From: Bacteroidota bacterium
Lineage (GTDB): Bacteria > Bacteroidota > Bacteroidia > NS11-12g > UBA9320
Reading direction: 5' to 3'
Assembly: GCA_947468275.1 (NCBI GenBank)
Contig: CANIKO010000010.1
Location: 77,114-141,113 of the forward strand
Length of the DNA stretch: 64,000 nucleotides
A program made the translations under genes and the position numbers. The notes below the pieces were generated by a model that saw nothing but the letters and a program-made list of their open reading frames with translations, searched no databases and had not been told where the DNA came from. Positions 26,903 through 35,876 of the stretch are shown here, in pieces; the stretch's first letter is position 1, and each line of letters opens with the position of its first letter.

Positions 26903-27895
26903 ATGTCTAAAATTCAGGCTGCAATTACCGCTGTTGGGGGCTATGTTCCCGAAAAAATACTATCAAATAAAGACCTTGAAAAAATGGTAGATACCACTGA
27001 CGAGTGGATAATGTCAAGAACTGGAATAAAAGAAAGAAGGATACTTGGAGATGGAAGAGCTACTTCGGATATGGCTGTAATAGCTGTGAACGAACTCTTA
27101 AAAAAACGTGGAATAGGTGCTGAAGAAATTGAACTGGTTATTTGTTGTACCATTACCGGAGATTTAATTTTTCCGGCCACCGCTAATATTGTTTGTGATA
27201 AAATAGGTGCTAAAAATGCTTGGGGATTTGACTTGGCTGCCGCTTGTTCAGGATTTTTATTTGGTTTAGAGACCGGTTCTAAATTTATAGAATCGGGTAT
27301 GTATAAAAAAGTAATTGTAATTGGAGGCGATAAAATGTCCGCCATTTTGGATTATACAGATAGAAATACCTGTATAATTTTTGGTGATGGAGCCGGAGCT
27401 GTATTGTTAGAACCTAATGATGAAGGGATGGGGATTTGTGATAGCATTTTAAGAACGGATGGTTCAGGCCGTGAGTTCTTGCACCAAAAAGCCGGAGGGT
27501 CATTAAAACCAGCAACTATTGAAACTGTGACTGCCCGCGAACATTACGTGTACCAAGAAGGAAAAACAGTTTTCAAATTTGCGGTGACCAATATGGCTGA
27601 AGTAAGCAAAGAAATAATGGACCGCAATGATTTAAAGTCTGAAGACATTAATTATTTGGTAGCACATCAGGCCAATAAACGAATTATAGATGCTACCGCC
27701 GACCGCATGGGAGTGGATTCTGATAAGGTATTGATGAATATTCAACGTTACGGAAACACTACCAACGGAACGTTGCCTTTATTACTTTGGGATTATGAAA
27801 AGCAACTTAAAAAAGGCGATAATTTAATACTTTCTACCTTTGGTGGAGGATTTACCTGGGGTGCTATTTATATAAAATGGGCTTATAATTCTTAG
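26903..27895 (+). CDS. fabH: 3-oxoacyl-ACP synthase III (KAS III)
   Basis: Starts fatty-acid chains by condensing acetyl- or branched acyl-CoA with malonyl-ACP. The 330-residue length is standard. The Cys-His-Asn triad is visible as AAACSGFLFG (C115), VAHQANKRI and YGNTTNGTLP. GDGAGAVLLE and the C-terminal STFGGGFTWGA are also typical. It is separated from plsX by two inserted minus-strand genes and has its own promoter and terminator. Confidence 0.97.
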   Translation: MSKIQAAITAVGGYVPEKILSNKDLEKMVDTTDEWIMSRTGIKERRILGDGRATSDMAVIAVNELLKKRGIGAEEIELVICCTITGDLIFPATANIVCDKIGAKNAWGFDLAAACSGFLFGLETGSKFIESGMYKKVIVIGGDKMSAILDYTDRNTCIIFGDGAGAVLLEPNDEGMGICDSILRTDGSGREFLHQKAGGSLKPATIETVTAREHYVYQEGKTVFKFAVTNMAEVSKEIMDRNDLKSEDINYLVAHQANKRIIDATADRMGVDSDKVLMNIQRYGNTTNGTLPLLLWDYEKQLKKGDNLILSTFGGGFTWGAIYIKWAYNS

Positions 27896-27926
27896 AAGAT
27901 TTAAGCTTTAAAAAATATTTATCTTT

Positions 27927-27967
27927 AAACGTCCAAGGTTTTAAAAACCTCGGACGTTTTTATTTTT
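27927..27967 (+). terminator. Intrinsic terminator after fabH
   Basis: AAACGTCCAAGGTTTT pairs with AAAACCTCGGACGTTT over 16 positions with one mismatch, followed by a T-rich run (TTTTATTTTTT). It ends the fabH transcript. Confidence 0.88.
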
Positions 27968-27969
27968 TG

Positions 27970-27977
27970 TACATTTG
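27970..27977 (+). promoter_or_regulatory. Candidate promoter -7 box for the lipoprotein gene
   Basis: TACATTTG matches TAnnTTTG, directly after the fabH terminator and 17 bases before the ATG at 27995. Confidence 0.4.
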
Positions 27978-27994
27978 ATAAAAAATTAAAAGCT

Positions 27995-28570
27995 ATGAAA
28001 CGGATTGCTTTATTAGGTTTTATATTAGTTGGATTGCCAATATTGTTTACAGCTTGCGACAAATGCAGGCCAGGTAAAGCATATTTTTACACCTATTCAA
28101 AAATTGAAAATCATTTAGTGAAACAAAATTTCATTGACTCCTACGAGCAAAATGATACTGTTACGGAGGATACCATTCGGGTAAGGATGCATTTTGAACA
28201 TGATTTTATTGCAAAAAATGAGATACAAAATACCTCAAATGCTTATTCTGTGTTGGCATGTGAACCGGCAGAACCAAAAATAAAAAATAAGATACAGAAT
28301 TTAATTTTTGGCCTTTTTTTAAACAGCGATACGCTAAACATTAATAGTGCATTGCTTAACTCTTTAGTGTTAAGAATTCCGGAGGCTAACTATAATTGGC
28401 CTCAAAATAAGGATGCGTTTTTTGCACATTTTAATATTGCAGAACCCTACAGGGTTAATGCTTATTTTCTTTCACCGCATAATTCCAAAAATATTCAGTT
28501 TGTAACTTGGGCTATTAAAGAAAATGGTGACACTCTAAAAGCCATTAGCCAAAAGGTTTTTTGTAAATAA
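27995..28570 (+). CDS. Hypothetical lipoprotein
   Basis: This 191-residue protein has a type II signal peptide, MKRIALLGFILVGLPILFTAC, with the lipobox LFTAC and the lipidated cysteine at about residue 21. The mature part is a small, beta-rich domain with no motif I recognise. It has its own promoter box between two terminators and is convergent with acs. Role unknown. Confidence 0.75.
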   Translation: MKRIALLGFILVGLPILFTACDKCRPGKAYFYTYSKIENHLVKQNFIDSYEQNDTVTEDTIRVRMHFEHDFIAKNEIQNTSNAYSVLACEPAEPKIKNKIQNLIFGLFLNSDTLNINSALLNSLVLRIPEANYNWPQNKDAFFAHFNIAEPYRVNAYFLSPHNSKNIQFVTWAIKENGDTLKAISQKVFCK

Positions 28571-28581
28571 ATGTTCATCAA

Positions 28582-28610
28582 CTTTGGAAAAGTTCCGAAC
28601 TTTTTCAAAG
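28582..28610. terminator. Hairpin between convergent lipoprotein and acs genes
   Basis: CTTTGGAAAAGTT and AACTTTTTCAAAG form a 13-bp stem with one mismatch (a G-T wobble in RNA of one strand) and a CCG loop. It sits between two convergent gene ends and probably acts as a terminator, though the flanking T-runs are weak. Confidence 0.6.
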
Positions 28611-28623
28611 CTTTAAAAAATGT

Positions 28624-30519
28624 TTACAACCTCCCCTTTATAATCTTCTCTACCACAGCAGGGTCAAGCAAAGTCGTCACATCTCCAATATTCTCAAATT
28701 CCCCTTCGGCTATTTTACGAAGTATCCGTCTCATTATTTTTCCGGAGCGGGTTTTGGGTAGCCCGTTTACAAACTGAATTTTATCAGGCTTGGCAAACGC
28801 CCCAATTTCTTTGGTTACAATGGCTAAAATTTCAGCTCGTAATTTATTTTCATCCTCCGGAGGTTCCAAGCAAATGGCGTAGGCATAAATTCCTTGTCCT
28901 TTAATATCATGAGGATAACCTACCACCGCAGTTTCTACCAAACCGTGGTGCATATCAATTGCATTTTCAACCTCTGCGGTTCCTATCCTGTGGCCTGAAA
29001 CATTGAGTACATCATCTACACGGCCTGTTATGCGGTAGTGTCCATCGGCATCCCGCAGGCAACCATCCCCCGTAAAATACAGATTGGGATAGGTTGCAAA
29101 ATAATTAGTTCGGCAGCGTTCGTGGTCGCCATAAGTGGTTCTTAAAATACCCGGCCATGGAAATTTTATACAAAGATTTCCGCTAACATCATTACCCAAA
29201 ATTTCTTCGCCTTTTTCATCCACCAAAACGGGTTGAATTCCCGGCAAAGGCAACATGGCATAGCAAGGTTTGGTAGGTGTTATCCCTGCAATTGGGCTAA
29301 TCATAATTCCACCGGTTTCGGTTTGCCACCACGTATCGGCAATCGGACAATCTTTATGGCCAATATTATCCTGATACCAATGCCAGGCTTCTTCATTTAT
29401 AGGTTCACCTACCGAACCTAATTTGGTAAGGGAACTCAAATTTTTATTTTCTACATAATGATGTCCGGCCTGCATCAGTGAACGAATGGCTGTAGGAGCT
29501 GTATATAAAATATTCACCTGATGTTTGCCAACAATATCCCAAAGCCGTCCGGCATCCGGAAAGTTGGGAACTCCCTCAAACATGAGCGAAGTAGCCCCAT
29601 TGGCCAATGGCCCGTAAATGATATAACTATGTCCCGTAACCCAGCCAATATCGGCCGTGCAAAAGAAAATTTCATCCGGCTGGTATTGAAAAACATTGGA
29701 AAAAGTGTAACCTGCATATACCATGTAACCTCCGCAAGTATGCACTACCCCTTTTGGCTTCCCTGTGCTGCCGCTGGTGTACAGTATAAAAAGTAAATCT
29801 TCAGCATCCATTATTTCCGCAGGGCAATCATTATTTACTTTTTCAATTTCATCGTGCCACCAAACATCGCGGTCAGGGGTCATATTCACTTCACTTTTTG
29901 TTCGGGCTAAAACGATAACTTTATTTACCGAAGGACAGGTTTTTAGAGCTTCATCAATAATGGGTTTTAAAGGAATTTGTTTGGCTCCGCGAAATGCACC
30001 ATCGGATGTAAGAACCATATTGCATTGGGCATCCTGTATTCTATCGGAAATACTTTGGGCGCTAAATCCTCCAAAAACCACGGAATGAATAGCTCCAATT
30101 CTGGCGCAAGCCAACACGGCTATCGCCAATTCAGGAACCATAGGCATATAGATGCAAATGCGGTCACCTTTTTTTGCCCCATTATTTTTTAGCACATTTG
30201 CAAAGCGGCAAACCTCGGTGTGAAGTTCGTTGTAAGTTAGGTTTCGTATGGCTTCATTCGGGTCGTTAGGTTCCCAAATCAGGGCGGTTTTATTTCCCAA
30301 GGTTTCCAAATGGCGGTCGAGGCAATTTTCGGTTATGTTTAATTTCCCTCCTTCAAACCATTTTATAGTTGGGTTTTTAAAATTCCAATCTAAAACGGTG
30401 TCCCATTTTTTTTGCCACTTAAAATGTCCGGCTATCTCAGCCCAAAAAGCTTCAGGATTTTCGATACTATATTTATATATTTCCTCGTATTCCGCAAAGG
30501 ATTGGATTTGGTAGTTCAT
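28624..30519 (-). CDS. acs: Acetyl-CoA synthetase
   Basis: Activates acetate to acetyl-CoA through an acetyl-adenylate. The 631-residue length is typical. Motifs: YTSGSTGKPKGVVHT (P-loop), WWQTETGGIMIS, YFTGDGCLRDADGHYRITGRVDD, and PKTRSGKIMRR at the C-terminus with the catalytic lysine that is acetylated in family members. The gene lies 91 bases downstream of an MHS-type transporter on the same strand, suggesting uptake and activation of a short carboxylic acid together. Acetate versus propionate preference is not decided here. Confidence 0.96.
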   Translation of the reverse strand: MNYQIQSFAEYEEIYKYSIENPEAFWAEIAGHFKWQKKWDTVLDWNFKNPTIKWFEGGKLNITENCLDRHLETLGNKTALIWEPNDPNEAIRNLTYNELHTEVCRFANVLKNNGAKKGDRICIYMPMVPELAIAVLACARIGAIHSVVFGGFSAQSISDRIQDAQCNMVLTSDGAFRGAKQIPLKPIIDEALKTCPSVNKVIVLARTKSEVNMTPDRDVWWHDEIEKVNNDCPAEIMDAEDLLFILYTSGSTGKPKGVVHTCGGYMVYAGYTFSNVFQYQPDEIFFCTADIGWVTGHSYIIYGPLANGATSLMFEGVPNFPDAGRLWDIVGKHQVNILYTAPTAIRSLMQAGHHYVENKNLSSLTKLGSVGEPINEEAWHWYQDNIGHKDCPIADTWWQTETGGIMISPIAGITPTKPCYAMLPLPGIQPVLVDEKGEEILGNDVSGNLCIKFPWPGILRTTYGDHERCRTNYFATYPNLYFTGDGCLRDADGHYRITGRVDDVLNVSGHRIGTAEVENAIDMHHGLVETAVVGYPHDIKGQGIYAYAICLEPPEDENKLRAEILAIVTKEIGAFAKPDKIQFVNGLPKTRSGKIMRRILRKIAEGEFENIGDVTTLLDPAVVEKIIKGRL

Positions 30520-30556
30520 GGATTATTATGAGGCAAATATAAATGAAGTATGGGGT

Positions 30557-30632
30557 CGCTGATAACGCTGATTTTTTATTAAAAGGAATTATAAAAAATC
30601 TTTTTAATTCTTAACTTTCAGCGTCATCTGCG
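30557..30632. repeat. Imperfect inverted-repeat element at the transporter 3' end
   Basis: CGCTGATAACGCTGA (left) and TCAGCGTCATCTGCG (right) are inverted repeats with 13 of 15 positions paired, flanking about 45 AT-rich bases. The right arm runs into the last codons of the transporter gene. It resembles a small palindromic or MITE-like intergenic element. Confidence 0.55.
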
Positions 30633-32377
30633 TTCCCATTATAAAATCCCTTAAACGCATACTTCCCAAAAATAAACAAACCAAAAGCAATGGGTGTAAA
30701 AATGCCAATAATGATGCACCATTGCAAAATATCATTGACTGTGGAAGTTGGTATAGTCAAGCGTTTATATGCAAAGTAAATAAGTGTGCAAATAACCAAT
30801 GGCCCTAAAAACATTAAAATAATTCCCATCCATTTTTTCAATGTTGGCCATAAAAGAGTATTTGATTTATTACTTAAAAACAAGGAGCCAATCATAAAAC
30901 AAACCGACGCAACGCTTATGGGATACCACAATCCTGCCAAAGAGTCGCCAATAGGGTTTTCACCGGTTTTAGTGTATTCAATAATTAAAAGCCCTATAAA
31001 CGGAACTAGTCCGCCAAATACCCCGTTGCCAATGTGGTAGGGTAAACTCATAGAAGTATACCGAATGCGGGTTGGGAATAATTCTACTAAAAAAGCAGCC
31101 ATGGGGCCATAAACCATGGTGACAAAAAATATTTGAATAAAAACGAGGAAAACCATTAACCAATAGTGAGTATTACCGACACTTTTTTCAACTTTTACAA
31201 TGGGTTTAATTGAAAATTTGCCTGCTGCATACCAAGTATCTATTTGCGAATATTTGTAGATAGCGTCGTCTTTATAAAATTTTAAAGTGTCGCTTTTTAC
31301 CACAAAATCAAATGTTCCTTTTATTCGGGTTACAGTTCGTGTAACTGACGTTTTTTCTTTAATAATTTCTTTAGTGGATGTATTAGTAATATCTAAAAAT
31401 TTCTGATAAATGGGTCGGTAACAAACTATTCCCAAAAACATTCCACCCAACATGATCCATTTTCTGCCCAGGGTATCGCTTAAAGAGCCAAACACCACAA
31501 AAAACGGTGTGGCAAAAAATATGGCCCAAAGTATGATGGTTCGAGATTGTTCAAAATCTACTTTGCATGTATTTTCAATAAACGATTGAGCGTAAAACTG
31601 ACCGGTGTACCAAATTACTCCTTGGCCCATTACTGCCCCAAACAAAGCCAGCAACACCATTTTTAAATTATCGCGTTTTGTAAAACTCTCTTTTAATGGG
31701 TTGGTAGATGTTTTGCCATCTTTTTTAAGTTCGGTAAATAAAGGTGATTCCTTCATTTTAACTCGAATAATTATGGAAACTAGCACCAAAAAGGCCGAAA
31801 CCAAAAACGGAATTCGCCAACCCCAATTATTAAAATTTTCAACCCCAATGGCATTTCGGGTAAATAAAATAACTCCTAACGAAAGGAATAATCCTAATGT
31901 AGCTGTGGTTTGAATCCAACTGGTAAAAAATCCCCTTCTTCCCTTAGGGGCATGTTCTGCCACATAAGTGGCGGCTCCACCATATTCACCTCCCAAGGCC
32001 AATCCTTGAATCAATCGTAAAATTAAAACTAATATGGGTGCTGCAATCCCAATGGAGGCATAAGTGGGGATTAATCCAATTAAAAATGTAGAGGCCCCCA
32101 TTAAAACCAAGGTGAGCAAAAATGTATATTTTCGCCCGATTATATCGCCTAATCTTCCAAAAAATAGTGCTCCAAAAGGGCGGACAATAAACCCTGCAGC
32201 AAATATGGCGAGGGTTGAAAGAAGTGCCGCTGCACCTTGTTCCTGAGGAAAAAATTGTTTAGAAATTATAGTAGCAAGACTTCCAAAAATGTAAAAATCA
32301 TACCATTCAATAAGTGTTCCAACGGATGAAGCCGTTATAACTTTCCAAATGCCTTTAGGGGAAACGGGTTTATTCAT
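30611..32377 (-). CDS. MHS-family MFS transporter with an inserted loop
   Basis: This 588-residue transporter has the metabolite:H+ symporter signature: IEWYDFYIFGSLA in TM1, GRLGDIIGRKYTF, LALGGEYGGAATYVAEHAP and the later GSLSDTLGRKW. About 100 residues rich in K, T and D separate TM9 (LGGMFLGIVCY) from TM10 (YWLMVFLVFIQ). By standard MFS topology this loop is periplasmic. Two extra hydrophobic segments follow at the end. The adjacent acs gene makes a monocarboxylate substrate likely, which is an inference. The 3' end overlaps a palindromic repeat. Confidence 0.88.
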   Translation of the reverse strand: MNKPVSPKGIWKVITASSVGTLIEWYDFYIFGSLATIISKQFFPQEQGAAALLSTLAIFAAGFIVRPFGALFFGRLGDIIGRKYTFLLTLVLMGASTFLIGLIPTYASIGIAAPILVLILRLIQGLALGGEYGGAATYVAEHAPKGRRGFFTSWIQTTATLGLFLSLGVILFTRNAIGVENFNNWGWRIPFLVSAFLVLVSIIIRVKMKESPLFTELKKDGKTSTNPLKESFTKRDNLKMVLLALFGAVMGQGVIWYTGQFYAQSFIENTCKVDFEQSRTIILWAIFFATPFFVVFGSLSDTLGRKWIMLGGMFLGIVCYRPIYQKFLDITNTSTKEIIKEKTSVTRTVTRIKGTFDFVVKSDTLKFYKDDAIYKYSQIDTWYAAGKFSIKPIVKVEKSVGNTHYWLMVFLVFIQIFFVTMVYGPMAAFLVELFPTRIRYTSMSLPYHIGNGVFGGLVPFIGLLIIEYTKTGENPIGDSLAGLWYPISVASVCFMIGSLFLSNKSNTLLWPTLKKWMGIILMFLGPLVICTLIYFAYKRLTIPTSTVNDILQWCIIIGIFTPIAFGLFIFGKYAFKGFYNGNADDAES

Positions 32378-32426
32378 AAAAAATTTTTAAGCTTTAATCG
32401 TCGCTTTATATAACAACATGGGTATC

Positions 32427-33449
32427 CTACAATTTTAGTAATCGTTTATTCAACGTCTTTATCAGTTTTTTTACAACCAATGGGTCTTCAAAATAACTGT
32501 CACCACTTAGGTTTCTCACAAAAAATGGACTATCAGAAATCGGGTTTTGCATTTTATAATCATATACAATTAAACCCTGAGTACTTGCTCGGTTAATATC
32601 ATATACGATGGCTCCAATTTTAGCAATAAAAATTAGGTTGGCATTGGGTAACTTAGAAAAAGAATCTAATGATTTTGACAATTCCGAAGCCTTAATAAAA
32701 CCCACGTTACTAAAAGTATAATAGCCCGAAATTGTTTTATGCAAAATGAGTTTCGCACTATCCGTGCCATCTTCAATAAAATAGAGGGTCCCAGCTCTCA
32801 GGTTTTTTGTAAATACTTTTTCGGGAATAGGGGTGGTGTCATTGTTCCAATTTTTTATGTCTTTCGCTGTTAAGCGGTATTCTAATCCAAAACTTAATGT
32901 GCCTGGAAGCGTTGGTTTACCCAAACTTTTTGATTGTGGAATTGGCTGAATAGTTGAAATATTCAGAGTAATGTTAGGTCGGGGTTTAAAAATTATTCCG
33001 GCTTCTATAGATGGTATCAGTGTTTGGTTTGAGTTTAAAGTTGTATATCCTGTGCCTGATGTGGAAGTAGCCGATAAAACTGTCTTACTAAACGTATAAA
33101 CATAGTTGGCATTTATACCTGTATAAAACGAGGAATTTGTAAATTTTGGATTTATCCATTCCGTCCCCAGATTTAAGTCTACTGTTTCCCAATTAATACT
33201 TGATGACTCTTTTTTGTAACTGATAGCCACTTCTCTATAACCCAAACCTGCTACAAAATTTAGTTTAGAATTTATGGGCAAATAGATATTAATACCACCG
33301 CTTAAAGCCGGTTTTCCTGAAAAGGTATCGCGCATTACCAAAGGAATTGATTGCTGAAATCCGCCACGGATACCAAAACCAACTTGTGCCTGTGTAAAAT
33401 AATTTATAAATAAAAACAGTAGTATAATTACCTTTTTGGTTTCTTTCAT
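32427..33449 (-). CDS. Hypothetical outer-membrane beta-barrel protein with a C-terminal extra domain
   Basis: The ATG at 33449 gives the signal peptide MKETKKVIILLFLFINYFTQAQ, so I prefer it over the longer track start; 340 residues. The first 200 residues alternate hydrophobic strands as in small outer-membrane barrels (VGFGIRGGFQQS, LNFVAGLGYRE, LSFGLEYRLT). The last 120 residues look like a soluble domain (NLRAGTLYFIEDG...GFIKASELSKSL). I do not recognise a named family. Gene neighbours give no clear functional hint. Confidence 0.65.
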   Translation of the reverse strand: MKETKKVIILLFLFINYFTQAQVGFGIRGGFQQSIPLVMRDTFSGKPALSGGINIYLPINSKLNFVAGLGYREVAISYKKESSSINWETVDLNLGTEWINPKFTNSSFYTGINANYVYTFSKTVLSATSTSGTGYTTLNSNQTLIPSIEAGIIFKPRPNITLNISTIQPIPQSKSLGKPTLPGTLSFGLEYRLTAKDIKNWNNDTTPIPEKVFTKNLRAGTLYFIEDGTDSAKLILHKTISGYYTFSNVGFIKASELSKSLDSFSKLPNANLIFIAKIGAIVYDINRASTQGLIVYDYKMQNPISDSPFFVRNLSGDSYFEDPLVVKKLIKTLNKRLLKL

Positions 33450-33569
33450 TTTGGTTTTCAAACTTAGTATATTAGTCATAAACATTTCAAGTTGGTTTGT
33501 GAGATGAATTTTTCAGTTTAGCAAAGGAATTTTTATGTTTTTGTCTTATAAAAATTGTTACTTCCCCTA

Positions 33570-34271
33570 TTGGAAATTTTCAATAATATCACACACATCT
33601 TTTGGGATTTAGACCATACCATTTGGGACTATTCCACCAATGCACGGCTCACCATTTTTGAATTGTATGAAAAACACGAAGTTCATAAAACAACGGAACA
33701 CGGACCCGAAATTTTTCATAAGACCTACTGTAAACATAATGATTTGGCTTGGGAAAATTACCGTAAAGGCATTATTGATAAAACCGTTTTAAGGCAGCGG
33801 CGGTTTAAAGATACCTTTATTGAATTGGGCATGGAGCCGGAAGGAATGTACCAACTTTTTGAAAAAGAATTTGTAGAAATATGCCCCACCAAAGGCCATT
33901 TGATGCCAGGTGCTTTGGAGGTTTTGAATCATTTTCATTTAAAATTTGACCAACATATTATTACCAATGGATTTAAAGAAACCCAAGGCGTAAAAATGCA
34001 AACTTCAGGCATCCATCATTTTTTTAAAACCCTTACAAATTCAGAAGATGCCGGAGTTCAAAAACCGCATCCTGAAATTTTTAAGATTGCCCTTCAATCC
34101 GCCGGAGCTGAAATTGACAATAGCCTGATGATTGGCGACAATTATGAAGCTGATATAATGGGAGCTTATGCTTTAGGGATAAAATGTATTTTCTATAATC
34201 CCGAATCGGTGATTATTAAAAATATGCCGGAGGATATTGTTGTGATTAGAGAGTTGGGGGAGTTAATATAA
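33570..34271 (+). CDS. HAD-family noncanonical pyrimidine nucleotidase (YjjG type)
   Basis: HAD phosphatase of the YjjG class, which hydrolyses nucleoside monophosphates and cleans up mutagenic pyrimidines. Motif I is FWDLDHTIWD, motif II lies in HIITNGFKE, motif III lysine in VQKPHPEIF, and motif IV in IGDNYEADIMGA. Length of about 233 residues fits. No ATG is available. The track uses a TTG at 33555, but a second TTG at 33570 leaves the usual short run before motif I and is preferred here. It is convergent with the SGNH gene with a 9-base gap. Confidence 0.85.
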   Translation: MEIFNNITHIFWDLDHTIWDYSTNARLTIFELYEKHEVHKTTEHGPEIFHKTYCKHNDLAWENYRKGIIDKTVLRQRRFKDTFIELGMEPEGMYQLFEKEFVEICPTKGHLMPGALEVLNHFHLKFDQHIITNGFKETQGVKMQTSGIHHFFKTLTNSEDAGVQKPHPEIFKIALQSAGAEIDNSLMIGDNYEADIMGAYALGIKCIFYNPESVIIKNMPEDIVVIRELGELI

Positions 34272-34280
34272 AAGTAATTT

Positions 34281-35870
34281 TTACATCGCCCCAATCTCTT
34301 TCAAATACTCCTGATATTCATCCATCAGAGTATTGTAAAGCATTTCGCTAACATAGCGGGCTCCTTCGGTGCTAAAGTGGGTGAAATCTTTAGCCGCTAA
34401 TTTATTACTTACCCAACTACTCATACTGTTTTGGCCACCCATGGCGGTATACAAATCCCAAAATGCACAACCATTATCAAACGCAGCTTTTTTCATGGCA
34501 TCTCTAATGAGGGTTATATTAGGGTAGGATTCATATCCCTCAGCTGTTCTACGGCTCATATCCGATGGGCCTATAATAAGTATAGAAGCATTGGGCGAAG
34601 CTGCTTTAATAGCGGCTAATTGTCTGGCAAATGCTTTGGTATACCAATCGTAGTTGGTTCGTGGGTTAGGAACTAAATTAATTCCATATTGCAATACAAT
34701 TAATTTTACATTCATTTGGCTGTAAAGTTGTGTAAGCATCGGAATATTAATGCCATCAAAACCTAAAGCTGAACTGCCTCTCATCGGAAAATTATCAACG
34801 GCTATACCTGTATTTCCATCCAGGGCTATCCCATAAAGAAAAGGGCTTTTGCCTGAAAAATTTAGATTAACGCCTGTGGTAACTTCTCCTAAATTAAACG
34901 ATTTGGCTGATGCCAAAGTATTGGGTAAAGATTCATTTATTTCAGCCCCATCATTCACTTTTAATCTAAAATTGAAAGGCTCATCTGCTGTATAAAGCAA
35001 TGTGAGTTTGTTGTATTGTCTTACCCTTGGATAACTTCCTGTGGCATTTAATATTCGCATCCAAGCACCCCCTGCCATTTTTAACGATGAGGTTTTAGAG
35101 GTGGTGGTATCGTAATAAAATTTATTTGAATCTATCAAGTAATAAATACTATCGTTAGCCGTAACCATTTTTTTCTTAAAGAATTTCTTAACAACTTCTG
35201 TCTTTTCGCCACCATCAGACTTTAATGCAATACCACCTGAATAGCGGTACGATGAAGCGCCAATTCCATAATACCCATTGGCTAATTTTTGGGTTTTGCC
35301 ATAAATAGCATATTTAACCCAGTTGTTACTTTCGCTTTGTCTAACAGAAATACGTGAATTGGAAATATCATAAGGCAAAATAATGCCTGGTCCCCAACCG
35401 CCAAATCGCAATTGAAGACGGTTTCGCAAATAATCACTAATTCTATCTCCTTCCAATTGCGAATCGCCGTAATGTATAATGCGAATACTGTTTGCTTTTG
35501 TTTCTAACTCCGCCAAAGCTCTAAAAAATGCTGACATAGCTTTGCGAGTGTTGTCTGGGTATTGAATTTGCTTTTCTTCGGGAACTACAATTTTCTCTTT
35601 CTTAATTTTGGCTAAAGTTTTACTGTCGAGGGTTACTAAATTGGTGTCAACTGTTTCCACATTAGCAATAACCTTTTTTGCATCCACCACTACTTTGGTC
35701 TCTTTTTCAAACACCTTTTTAAGTGGTACAAAATCGATGGCGTATTTTCCAATAGGTATTTTACCGGTAGGAAATACTACCACAACCATTGCTAGCAGAA
35801 GATTTAAAAGAATTAATGCTCCAAATATTTTTATGGGCGATACTTTTGCCGAAATCTTTTCCTTGTCCAT
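34281..35870 (-). CDS. Membrane-anchored SGNH/GDSL hydrolase
   Basis: This 529-residue protein has one N-terminal membrane segment (about 14-34). A charged linker with VVDAKK follows. The SGNH core begins with block I IIHYGDSQLEGDR (nucleophile S137). The oxyanion block is near VLQYGINLVPN, and the Asp-His pair appears in DFTHFSTEGARYV near the C-terminus. About 200 beta-rich residues are inserted between block I and the later blocks. It lies 6 bases downstream of a LysM/transglycosylase-like gene. A role as a cell-wall O-acetyl esterase is a reasonable inference but is not shown. Confidence 0.83.
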   Translation of the reverse strand: MDKEKISAKVSPIKIFGALILLNLLLAMVVVVFPTGKIPIGKYAIDFVPLKKVFEKETKVVVDAKKVIANVETVDTNLVTLDSKTLAKIKKEKIVVPEEKQIQYPDNTRKAMSAFFRALAELETKANSIRIIHYGDSQLEGDRISDYLRNRLQLRFGGWGPGIILPYDISNSRISVRQSESNNWVKYAIYGKTQKLANGYYGIGASSYRYSGGIALKSDGGEKTEVVKKFFKKKMVTANDSIYYLIDSNKFYYDTTTSKTSSLKMAGGAWMRILNATGSYPRVRQYNKLTLLYTADEPFNFRLKVNDGAEINESLPNTLASAKSFNLGEVTTGVNLNFSGKSPFLYGIALDGNTGIAVDNFPMRGSSALGFDGINIPMLTQLYSQMNVKLIVLQYGINLVPNPRTNYDWYTKAFARQLAAIKAASPNASILIIGPSDMSRRTAEGYESYPNITLIRDAMKKAAFDNGCAFWDLYTAMGGQNSMSSWVSNKLAAKDFTHFSTEGARYVSEMLYNTLMDEYQEYLKEIGAM

Positions 35871-35876
35871 TAAGGA

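Noticed and set aside
29233-30514. Plus-strand ORFs opposite acs
   Set aside because: Shadows of a full-length, motif-complete acetyl-CoA synthetase.
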